The position numbers were made by a program, and so were the translations under genes. DNA of 64,000 bases. Origin: Vulcanimicrobiia bacterium. Lineage in GTDB: Bacteria; Vulcanimicrobiota; Vulcanimicrobiia; Vulcanimicrobiales; Vulcanimicrobiaceae. The DNA is taken from contig JAICWY010000002.1 in NCBI GenBank assembly GCA_025934645.1, positions 32,158-96,157 of the forward strand, given 5' to 3'. Positions 45,401-53,320 of this stretch are shown in pieces; position 1 is the stretch's first letter, and every line of letters begins with the position of its first letter. The notes beneath the pieces are model-generated. The model worked only from the letters and a program-made list of their open reading frames with translations. It was not told the origin of the DNA and did no database searches.

Positions 45401-46582
45401 ATGACTCACTCCAAGGAAGCCATGCAGCAAACCGTTACGTCTGAACGACCGGATACGCAACCGCACATTCCCGTTTTCGCGCCTCATATAGGCGTTGACA
45501 CGCTCAAGCATCTCACCGACGCCTTTGATGTCGGATGGCTTGGCATGGGCGCGACGACGAAAGACTTCGAAGAACGAATTGCAGCGTACCTCGGACTGGA
45601 TAACCGGTTTGTCGTCGCGACGAACACCGGAACCTCGGCCCTTCATATAGCCCTTATCGCCGCCGGCGTCGGGCCCGGAGACGAAGTTATCGTCCCGTCA
45701 TTCAACTACGTTGCCGACCATCAAGCGATCGGATATACCGGAGCACATGTCGTCATGTGCGATATCCGGGACGGCGATCTCGGAATCGATGCCGCAAAGG
45801 CCGAAGAGCTCATAACGCCGCGTACAAAAGCGCTGCTTCCGCTCCATTTTTCCGGAATTCCGTGCGATCAGAGCGGGGTCTACGCGCTGGCGCAAAAATA
45901 CGGGCTGCGCGTCATCGAAGACGGATGTCACGCCTTCGGAACGACGGTCGCCGGCCGCAAGATTGGCAGCTACGGCGATGTCGCATGCTTCAGCTTCGAT
46001 CCGGTCAAAATCATTACGTCCATCGACGGCGGATGCGTCATCGTGAACACGATTGAAGAGGCTCAGCGCCTCCAGCGCCTTCGCCTGCTAGGCGTCGACA
46101 AAGACACGACGGAGCGCTATAAGAACTCCCGCGCTTGGGAATACGACGTCGTCGATCAAGGCTTCCGTTACCATCTTACCAATATCATGGCCAGCGTCGG
46201 AGTCTCGCAGATAAAGCGCGTCGACGAATTTATTGCGAGCCGGCAAGCCGTTTGCGAACAATATAGCTCGGCGTTTGCGAAATTACATGGCGTATCGGTT
46301 CTGCGCCTCGATTATTCGGATGTCAGCCCATTCATTTACAGCTTGCGCGTAAAAGACGGCCGGCGCGGGGCTTTCATCGAGCACTTAAAGCGTAAGAACA
46401 TCGCGGCAGGCATCCACTTCATGCCGGTTCACAAGCATAGCTATTTTGCGGATTGCCGCCGGGGCGACATGTCCGTCACCGACGCCGTATCGTCCGAAGT
46501 CGTCACACTTCCCTTGCATTCAAACATGCAGGCGGCTCTCGTCGAGCGGGTGATCGACTCGGTGTCCGAATTCTTCTCCTAA
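45401..46582 (+). CDS. DegT/DnrJ/EryC1-family sugar aminotransferase
   Basis: 393-residue PLP enzyme of the sugar-aminotransferase family. TNTGTSALHIALIAAGVGPG and GDEVIVPSFNYVAD (first motifs), VIEDGCHAFGTTVAGRKIG and CFSFDPVKIITSIDGG are present, with the Schiff-base lysine K203. Because this lysine is retained, it should be a true aminotransferase and not a 3-dehydrase such as RfbH/ColD, where it is His. Substrate is probably a 4-keto-6-deoxy nucleotide sugar. ATG at 45401; a second in-frame ATG at 45422 has a better-spaced ribosome site. Its 3' end overlaps the convergent epimerase by 4 bases. Confidence 0.88.
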   Translation: MTHSKEAMQQTVTSERPDTQPHIPVFAPHIGVDTLKHLTDAFDVGWLGMGATTKDFEERIAAYLGLDNRFVVATNTGTSALHIALIAAGVGPGDEVIVPSFNYVADHQAIGYTGAHVVMCDIRDGDLGIDAAKAEELITPRTKALLPLHFSGIPCDQSGVYALAQKYGLRVIEDGCHAFGTTVAGRKIGSYGDVACFSFDPVKIITSIDGGCVIVNTIEEAQRLQRLRLLGVDKDTTERYKNSRAWEYDVVDQGFRYHLTNIMASVGVSQIKRVDEFIASRQAVCEQYSSAFAKLHGVSVLRLDYSDVSPFIYSLRVKDGRRGAFIEHLKRKNIAAGIHFMPVHKHSYFADCRRGDMSVTDAVSSEVVTLPLHSNMQAALVERVIDSVSEFFS

Positions 46583-47127
46583 AGCCTGGGCAGCACAGCG
46601 TTCGCAAGACGCGGCAGCTGAGCATCGCGCTCCGAGATGACTGAAACCGGGAGCGGCCACGCAATCGAAAGCTCCGGATCAGCATAGTGAACGCCTCGGG
46701 CGGCGCCGGAATCGTACGGCGCTGAAATCGCGTACAACACTTCCACATTGTCGGAGATGGTTTGATATCCATGCGCACACCCTGCCGGCACATAGAGTGC
46801 GGTGCGGTTTTTTGAATCAAGCGTAAGAGCATACCAGCGCTTGAACGTCGGGCTTCCAGCGCGCAAATCGACGACGACGTCAAAAATCGCGCCCATCGTG
46901 CAGCGGACGACCTTGCACTCGGCGTGCGTTCCGTCCTGATAGTGCAGGCCTCGAACTGTTCCGGCTGCGATATTGTATGCGATGCTATGCTCCGGGAACG
47001 ACGACGCTAGTCCGGCCTGCCTGAAGACTGCAGCGTCAATGGTTCGCGCAAAAAAACCTCGCGGATCCTTATGGCGCTCGGGCTCTACGATAAACGCACC
47101 CGCGACCGGCGTCCCGGAAAGAATCAC
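46579..47127 (-). CDS. rfbC: dTDP-4-dehydrorhamnose 3,5-epimerase-like protein
   Basis: 182-residue cupin-fold epimerase. DPRGFFARTIDAAVF and PEHSIAYNIAAGTVRGLHYQ carry the conserved His of the active site. CKVVRCTMGAIFDVVVDLR, YVPAGCAHGYQTISDN and ADPELSIAWP are family landmarks. The GTG start at 47127 overlaps the methyltransferase stop as GTGA; a start at 47172 lacks family residues. Could act on CDP- or dTDP-4-keto sugars; the adjacent CDP-glucose dehydratase suggests CDP. Confidence 0.85.
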   Translation of the reverse strand: MILSGTPVAGAFIVEPERHKDPRGFFARTIDAAVFRQAGLASSFPEHSIAYNIAAGTVRGLHYQDGTHAECKVVRCTMGAIFDVVVDLRAGSPTFKRWYALTLDSKNRTALYVPAGCAHGYQTISDNVEVLYAISAPYDSGAARGVHYADPELSIAWPLPVSVISERDAQLPRLANAVLPRL

Positions 47128-48356
47128 CAGATTTGCAGACTCGGCACTGCGGTCACGAAACGGCCGCCCCAATCGCGAACGTACGAAAGCTGCTCGACAA
47201 TTTCATCCTTGAGATTCCAAGGGAGAACGAACACGAAATCGGGTTGCGTTTCGCGCAGGCGTGCGGGTTCGAATACCGGTATCCGTGAACCCGGAAGCAA
47301 GGTTCCCTGCTTTGCCGGATTGCGGTCCACGGTATAGGCGATCATGTCCGCGCGCACGCCGCAATAGTTCAACAGCGTATTACCCTTTGCGGGCGCTCCA
47401 TATCCAGCCACAGTTTTACCATTGTTCCGCGCATCGATCAAAAAAGAAAGAATCTCCCGTTTCCGCAGCTCCACGCTACGGCTGAACGCTTCGTACGTCG
47501 CGAGATCGGCTATGCCGAAACGCCGTTCGGCGGCACGCATTTCGGCTACCGCCGGCTCTTCTTTCGCACGCTGTTCCGCATGCCCGATCCAAACACGAAG
47601 CGATCCGCCGTGCGTGGGAAGTTCCTGTACGTCTACGGCTTGGAGCCCGTGCCGTTCCAAGACGCGCTCGAACGCATAGAACGAATAATACGAAAAATGC
47701 TCGTGATAAATGGTATCGAACTGGACGCCTTCGATCAAACGAACGAGATGCGGAAACTCTACCGTAAGCGTTCCGGATGGCTTCAAAAGCGTCCGCAGCC
47801 CTGCGAAGAAGTCGTGCAGATCGGGGACGTGCGCAACGACGTTGTTTGCGATCAGCAAATCGGCAGCTCCGTACCGCTTGGCGAGCTGTGCCGCCGTGTC
47901 CGCGCCTAGGAACACAGGCTCCGTCTCTATACCGCGCTGTTGTGCTACTGCAGCGACGTTTCTTGCGGGCTCGACGCCCAATGTGCGCGTGCCGAGCTCC
48001 CGAAAATATTGCAAAAGATAGCCATCATTGCTTGCCGCTTCAATTACGAGCGAATCGTTGCCGAGTTGCAGGCGCTCATGCGCGGCCTGCGCGTACTGCC
48101 TGCAATGCGCCAGCCAGGAGTCCGAGTACGACGAAAAATACGCGTAATCGCCGAAGATTTGCTCGGCGCTCTCAAACGCGTCGACCTGCACGAGAAAACA
48201 CGTATCGCAGACGTACGCGTGCAGCGGGTAAAACGGCTCGCCTGCGCGCGCCCGGTCAGCCCGGACATAAGCATTTGAAAGCGGCGATAGCCCGAGATCC
48301 ACAAACGTCGTGGTAAGCGCCGAACCGCAGCCGCGGCAATGTTGAGCGCCATTCAT
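47124..48356 (-). CDS. Sugar C-methyltransferase (Methyltransf_13/14 type)
   Basis: 410-residue three-part protein typical of nucleotide-sugar C-methyltransferases. N-terminal zinc-binding region (CRGCGS, then YVCDTCFLVQ), central SAM domain (LVIEAASNDGYLLQYFRELG, VVAHVPDLHDFFAGL, HEHFSYYSFYAFERV) and C-terminal Rossmann-like domain (VAGYGAPAKGNTLLNYCGV). Relatives add a methyl group to C3 or C5 of 4-keto-deoxy sugars (TylC3, NovU). ATG at 48356 overlaps the rfbG stop by 4 bases. The product is probably a branched-chain deoxy sugar. Confidence 0.88.
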   Translation of the reverse strand: MNGAQHCRGCGSALTTTFVDLGLSPLSNAYVRADRARAGEPFYPLHAYVCDTCFLVQVDAFESAEQIFGDYAYFSSYSDSWLAHCRQYAQAAHERLQLGNDSLVIEAASNDGYLLQYFRELGTRTLGVEPARNVAAVAQQRGIETEPVFLGADTAAQLAKRYGAADLLIANNVVAHVPDLHDFFAGLRTLLKPSGTLTVEFPHLVRLIEGVQFDTIYHEHFSYYSFYAFERVLERHGLQAVDVQELPTHGGSLRVWIGHAEQRAKEEPAVAEMRAAERRFGIADLATYEAFSRSVELRKREILSFLIDARNNGKTVAGYGAPAKGNTLLNYCGVRADMIAYTVDRNPAKQGTLLPGSRIPVFEPARLRETQPDFVFVLPWNLKDEIVEQLSYVRDWGGRFVTAVPSLQIW

Positions 48357-49402
48357 CCGGCGCAATACTCCTCGATTTGCGCGGAGGTGAGCTCTCTTGC
48401 ACTCGCGCCCGCGTGCCACTCGCGGTACCACCGGCCGGTCCACTCGATCGCCTGAGCGGCGGTCAGGCGCGCGCGCCAGCCGAGCTTTCCGGCGGCTTTG
48501 CTGCTGTCTACCGACAACAATCCGGCTTCGTGCGGATGCTCGCCCTCGTGGGCGATCCATTTCCCGTGATGGCCCAACGATTGCAACACTCGTTCCGCAA
48601 CCTGCGCGACGGTGAGCGTATCATCCGCTCTCGGACCGAAATTCCAGGCTTCGGAAAAGCCGCCGGGATCTTCGAAAAGCCGGCGCGCGAGCGTGAGATA
48701 CCCGCAGAGCGGTTCAAGGACGTGCTGCCAAGGCCGGATCGCGCCCGGATAGCGTAGCCGCGCCTCGCCGCTTGTAAATGCGGCGTTCACGAGATCCGGC
48801 ACGAGCCGGTCGGGACTCCAGTCACCCCCGCCGATAACATTACCGGCACGCACCGTCGCGATACCCACGCCGTTACGGAAAAACGATGACCTGAAGGCGT
48901 GCGTTGCGAGCTCCGCAGCTGCCTTGCTCGAGCTGTACGGATCTTCGCCGCCGAGCGGCTCGTTCTCGCGGTAGCCCCAACTCCATTCGCGATTCTGATA
49001 GCATTTATCGCTCGTAACCACGACTACGGATCGCACGGAATCTACGCGGCGGATCGCATCCAAAACGTTTACCGTACCCATGACGTTCGTCTCGAACGTT
49101 TCCACCGGCTCGGTGTAACTTTGACGTACCAGCGGCTGCGCGGCAAGGTGAAAAACGAATTCCGGTCCGGCCTGCGCAAGGCGCTTTTCAAAAGCGTTAC
49201 GGTCCCGGATATCACCGAAACTGCAATCCATCCGGCGGTTCAATTGCAGTTCGGCGTAAAGATTACGATCGCCGGATGGCGGAAGCGCGAAACCGCTTAC
49301 AATAGAACCCATGTGCCCGAGCCATTCGGACAACCACGCGCCCTTAAATCCGGTATGACCGGTCACCATAACGCGCCGGTTCCTCCAGAAGCCGAATTCC
49401 AT
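48353..49402 (-). CDS. rfbG: CDP-glucose 4,6-dehydratase
   Basis: 349-residue extended short-chain dehydrogenase of the RfbG type. VMVTGHTGFKGAWLSEWL is the characteristic NAD site; VFHLAAQPLVRQSY, VVTSDKCYQN and the catalytic pair in DPYSSSKAAAE support CDP-glucose rather than dTDP-glucose use. It is first in a leftward three-gene run (rfbG, C-methyltransferase, epimerase), each overlapping by 4 bases. Substrate comes from RfbF on the opposite strand. Confidence 0.93.
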   Translation of the reverse strand: MEFGFWRNRRVMVTGHTGFKGAWLSEWLGHMGSIVSGFALPPSGDRNLYAELQLNRRMDCSFGDIRDRNAFEKRLAQAGPEFVFHLAAQPLVRQSYTEPVETFETNVMGTVNVLDAIRRVDSVRSVVVVTSDKCYQNREWSWGYRENEPLGGEDPYSSSKAAAELATHAFRSSFFRNGVGIATVRAGNVIGGGDWSPDRLVPDLVNAAFTSGEARLRYPGAIRPWQHVLEPLCGYLTLARRLFEDPGGFSEAWNFGPRADDTLTVAQVAERVLQSLGHHGKWIAHEGEHPHEAGLLSVDSSKAAGKLGWRARLTAAQAIEWTGRWYREWHAGASARELTSAQIEEYCAG

Positions 49403-49475
49403 CACCTCGTCATTTCAACGGCTTCCGCCAGGGTCATGCCGGGCCGGAACGCAGACGCGCATTCTTGAAGAAAGC

Positions 49476-52388
49476 ATGATGAAACCAGACCAGGTGGACG
49501 TCAGCATTATCGTCACCTCGTACAACTACGCGCGCTTTCTCCCGAGGGCAATCGCCAGTGCGCGCGCTCAGTCCGTCCCCGGCCTGGAGATCGTGGTGGT
49601 AGATAACGCTTCTACCGACGGTTCTTGGGACATTATCCAGAACGCGGCCGCTGAAGATTCCCGAATTCGTGCGTACCGGAACGATACGAACATCGGCATG
49701 GTGCAGAATCATAACCGCGGCCTGGAACTGGCGCGCGGCGAACGCGTCCTGTTTCTATCGGCCGACGATATTTTGCTGCCCGGCCACTTGGCGCGCCTTA
49801 TCGCCGCGCACGATCAACATCCTGAAATCGATTATTTTTATACGACGTATTTCAAAGTCGATGAAAACGAAAAGATCCTCGAGTTCGTCGGACACGTAGG
49901 TCATCTCCACGGCAGCTCGGCGGGCGGCCGAAACGAATTTGCAGATCTGCTCACGTACGACTGTTACATGTGCACGCCAACGACGTTGTGGAACCGCTCG
50001 GAACTTCTTGCCGACGGCGGTTTCGACGCGGGCCTCGTCGCAGGCGATCTGGAATTATGCCTTCGTCTTGCTGCGCGCGGGAAGCGCTTTGCATTTTTGG
50101 ATTCCGCCGGCGTATGCATCCGCGTGCATCCCGGAGAGATTACCGGCGAGCACAACTACGTTTCGACCGGACGCCAACTGCTCGACCATCTCTATTTGCT
50201 CGAGCGTTTTATCGTTGATGCGAACAAACAGCTCATTGCCGGCCGGGAGCATGGGATTGCGCGCCTTTTGAATGCGAAGATCAATAATCTTCGCGCGTAT
50301 CCGCAAACGGCTTCCGCGATTCTTCCAAAAGAACAGCACCGTATCGACGCCATTGCACAGCGCCTGAGCGGGCTGCTCGTGCAATCCCGGTCGGCGCCAA
50401 GCGCGGCGGAAGCATCCCTCAGCATCATCCTGATTTGCAGCGATGACACGCAACGCGCCATCGATGCAATCGAAATGATCGAGCGTCAACGCTATGCGAA
50501 CGCCGAACTCGTGCTGGTCATCGATTCCGCCCGCGATATGGGCCCGATGCTTTGGGCGCATACCGGCGGTATTCGTACGAGAATGGTCGCGCACCGGGGC
50601 GCTCTGCGCCGCGCCGTTTCCCTCAACGATGCGCTCAAACTGGCTAACGGCGATCTGATCGTTTACTGCGATCCTGCTGTCCGCTGGCCCGAGGGTCATC
50701 TAAAGCGCGTCGCGCAGACCTTTGCGACGAATCAGATCGATACGCTCGTCGCCCCTGTCGACGTAGAGGCTGTTGACGGCGCATCCGTGGTGGCCCTGTA
50801 CGAACGTTTTTTAGGTGCACCGCTAGCGGAAACCGGCGCTCCCCTCGGAGAATCGATTCCGCTGCCCGCGGTAGCTCACCGGCGACGCGTCATCGATCAA
50901 CTCGGAACGTTCGACGAGCGATTACCGCATGGCGGCGACCTGGAATTCGTCCGGCGCCTTTTGTTGCGTACACCGGTCGGGCTTCAGCAGAATGCGGCCA
51001 TTACGCTACGGCAAAACATCGACGAAATTCATCCGGCTCTCACCGATCCGAATGGGTACGTTGCCGCGCTCGAGGCAATCTATGCATCGCAGCAAATCGA
51101 CCAGCAGGCGCAACTGCACGCCGCAGCTCATGTCGACCACGTCCGGCGCGCCATAAACCGCGCAGTCCGTTCCGTGGACGCCGGCGGTTTGTTTCAATTC
51201 CGGCGCGCACTTCGGGGCATGGTCTCGCCAACCCGGACGGCGGCTTCAACGGGCCATCGGCCGCGTATTCTCGTCGTCGACGATCGCGTTCCGTACAGGG
51301 AACTCGGGCGTGGATACCCACGGGCGCACGATGCTCTCGACGCGCTCAAAGCCCAGGGCGATGTAACATTCTATCCGCTTTTGAGTCCGCGAGACGAAGA
51401 ACCGCTGTGCGGCGGCATACCGGGGATAAATATCCTTTACGGGCTGGGGACAAAGATGCTTGCATCAACGCTCGATGATTTGCTCCCTTCGATTGACGTG
51501 CTTTGGGTTAGCAGACCGCACAATATGGAGCTCGTGCGCAAAGCACTCGATGGCGTTCCGGAGCAGCGCACGTGGAAGCTCGTGTACGATGCGGAAGCGA
51601 TTTACGCACATCGCGATATCATCAAAGCGCAGCTGTTCGGCACGCCGCTAAACGAGCAGACGCAAAAAGATCTCATCGATCGCGAAGTCGCGCTGCTTGC
51701 GGGCGCGGATGCCATTTTTGCGGTTTCTCCGGGCGATCGCGACGAAATCGCGCGGCGCTGCAGCGCTCCGGTTCGCGTGCTCTCGTTTAGCCTGGAGCCC
51801 AAACCCGCACCGCAGGCGCTCGAAGATCGCACCGGACTGCTCTTCGTCGGCGCCATCGAACCGGGCAGTCCGAATGAAGACGCGCTCGCGTGGTTCGTTC
51901 AGCACGTCGCACCCCAGCGGCCGGATGCGCGCGTTTTGCATGCGGGCGTCATGACCTCGCAGGCGCTCCGTGCTGCAGCAGGATCCGTCGTCGAATTTTG
52001 CGGCGCCGTTCCGGATCTGCGCGATTATTATGCGCGCGCGCGCATGTTCATCGCACCGACGCGCTTCGCCGCGGGACTGCCGCAAAAGGTTTACGAGGCC
52101 GCCGCTCACGGGCTTCCGGTCATCGCCACGCCGCTTCTCGCCCGTCAGCTCGGCTGGCGGCACGAACGCGAGCTGCTCGTTGCCGATTCGCCGCAGGAGT
52201 GGGCGCAGGCCATCGACCGCCTCAACAACGACGCAAATCTTTGGCATGCGTTGCGCAGTGCCGCTTTGGAGGCCGTGAGCCGCGATGCATCGCCTGCGAT
52301 CTTCACCGAGCGCATCACGGCAACGCTTGCAGAGCTCGCGCCGCACGCACTTCTTGCCGAAGGCGGATTTCAGCCGCCACGGGTCTAA
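49476..52388 (+). CDS. Three-domain glycosyltransferase (GT2-GT2-like-GT4)
   Basis: 970-residue protein with three stacked modules. Residues ~8-240: GT2 fold with VSIIVTSYNYARFLPRAIAS, VVVDNASTDGSWDII and metal motif SADD. Residues ~315-520: a second GT-A-like domain (LSIILICSDDTQRAIDAIEM, LIVYCDPAVRWPEGHL) that is more divergent and could be weakly active. Residues ~590-950: GT-B/GT4 domain (ILVVDDRVPYRELGRGYPR, RTGLLFVGAIEPGSPNEDAL, RFAAGLPQKVYEAAAHGLPV). The ATG at 49476 is followed by another ATG at once. It probably adds several sugars to a surface glycan. Divergent from rfbG across 73 bases. Confidence 0.88.
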   Translation: MMKPDQVDVSIIVTSYNYARFLPRAIASARAQSVPGLEIVVVDNASTDGSWDIIQNAAAEDSRIRAYRNDTNIGMVQNHNRGLELARGERVLFLSADDILLPGHLARLIAAHDQHPEIDYFYTTYFKVDENEKILEFVGHVGHLHGSSAGGRNEFADLLTYDCYMCTPTTLWNRSELLADGGFDAGLVAGDLELCLRLAARGKRFAFLDSAGVCIRVHPGEITGEHNYVSTGRQLLDHLYLLERFIVDANKQLIAGREHGIARLLNAKINNLRAYPQTASAILPKEQHRIDAIAQRLSGLLVQSRSAPSAAEASLSIILICSDDTQRAIDAIEMIERQRYANAELVLVIDSARDMGPMLWAHTGGIRTRMVAHRGALRRAVSLNDALKLANGDLIVYCDPAVRWPEGHLKRVAQTFATNQIDTLVAPVDVEAVDGASVVALYERFLGAPLAETGAPLGESIPLPAVAHRRRVIDQLGTFDERLPHGGDLEFVRRLLLRTPVGLQQNAAITLRQNIDEIHPALTDPNGYVAALEAIYASQQIDQQAQLHAAAHVDHVRRAINRAVRSVDAGGLFQFRRALRGMVSPTRTAASTGHRPRILVVDDRVPYRELGRGYPRAHDALDALKAQGDVTFYPLLSPRDEEPLCGGIPGINILYGLGTKMLASTLDDLLPSIDVLWVSRPHNMELVRKALDGVPEQRTWKLVYDAEAIYAHRDIIKAQLFGTPLNEQTQKDLIDREVALLAGADAIFAVSPGDRDEIARRCSAPVRVLSFSLEPKPAPQALEDRTGLLFVGAIEPGSPNEDALAWFVQHVAPQRPDARVLHAGVMTSQALRAAAGSVVEFCGAVPDLRDYYARARMFIAPTRFAAGLPQKVYEAAAHGLPVIATPLLARQLGWRHERELLVADSPQEWAQAIDRLNNDANLWHALRSAALEAVSRDASPAIFTERITATLAELAPHALLAEGGFQPPRV

Positions 52389-52399
52389 CGTCCGAGCGA

Positions 52400-53320
52400 A
52401 TGTCGAAGTATTACCGGTACTTCGGGCTCGAACGAGATCCGTTCTTAGACACGGCGGATCCGTTTTTTTATTGCGAGCTCGGCGCGCTGCGCAAGGCGAA
52501 GGACCGCCTGGCGGCATGCGTTGAGGAATCGCGCGGCCTGACCGTCGTCCTGGGTGAGCCGGGAACCGGAAAAACGAGTCTCTCGGGAGCGCTGGAACAA
52601 GAGCTGCTGCAAGACGATCGCGTCGTGCTCGGCAAGATTTTGGATCCCACCTTCGCGACGGAAGTCGAGTTCTTGATGGCCGTCGGCCGGGTATTCGGCC
52701 TCTCGCTGCCGCCGCGCTCGAGCGCCGCTTTGAAAAACGCGCTCAAGAACTTCTTCTTCGAAACGGCTGTTTTGGAGAGCCGCGCGCTCGTGTTGATCGT
52801 CGACGAAGCGCAAAATATCAGCGACGAAGGCCTCGAAGCGCTCCGGCTTCTGCTCAACTATCAAGTGCCGCAAAAGAAGCTGCTCAACATTCTGCTCTTC
52901 GGCCAAAGCGAATTGGAACAGCGCATCAACGACCGGCATAATCTCGCCGATCGTGTCGACTCCTGGATCCGCCTGCAGCCGCTCGATGAAGCAACGAGCG
53001 GAGCGATTTTGGATTTCCGCCTCTCGCGTGCCGGACTCGGCGCCGGACAGCAGATTTTTACGCCGGAGGCGCGGGCGCTGCTCGTTCGCGCGTCTTCGGG
53101 TCTGCCTCGCCGGCTCACCATGCTGGGCCATCTCTCGATGGAAGAGGCCGCCGACCGCGCGAGCACGCTCGTTCGTGAGGATCACGTGCAAGGCGCGCTC
53201 GTCGCCCGCGGCATAGCGGCTCAAATGCAGCGTCCGCCGGCGGCCGTTGCGGAGCCCGCGCCGGACGCCGATTCCGGCTTTTTCAGCCGGCTCTTCACGC
53301 GGTTGCGCCGCGCAGGCTAA
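52400..53320 (+). CDS. ExeA/GspA-type AAA ATPase
   Basis: 306-residue ATPase. The N-terminal YYRYFGLERDPFLDTADPFF is the usual opening of ExeA-like proteins. Walker A is GEPGTGKT (52-59), Walker B ALVLIVDEAQN (129-139), followed by LEALRLLLNYQ and LFGQSELEQR, then a helical lid domain; the last ~30 residues are Pro/Ala-rich and end basic. Relatives include GspA of type II secretion and ATPases found with exopolysaccharide/exosortase loci. It is 11 bases after the glycosyltransferase gene and overlaps the next gene by one base. Confidence 0.88.
   Translation: MSKYYRYFGLERDPFLDTADPFFYCELGALRKAKDRLAACVEESRGLTVVLGEPGTGKTSLSGALEQELLQDDRVVLGKILDPTFATEVEFLMAVGRVFGLSLPPRSSAALKNALKNFFFETAVLESRALVLIVDEAQNISDEGLEALRLLLNYQVPQKKLLNILLFGQSELEQRINDRHNLADRVDSWIRLQPLDEATSGAILDFRLSRAGLGAGQQIFTPEARALLVRASSGLPRRLTMLGHLSMEEAADRASTLVREDHVQGALVARGIAAQMQRPPAAVAEPAPDADSGFFSRLFTRLRRAG

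Noticed and set aside
45401..46582. RfbH-type CDP-4-keto-6-deoxyglucose 3-dehydrase
   Set aside because: The PLP lysine (K203) is present, whereas RfbH has His, and no iron-sulfur cysteine cluster is seen.
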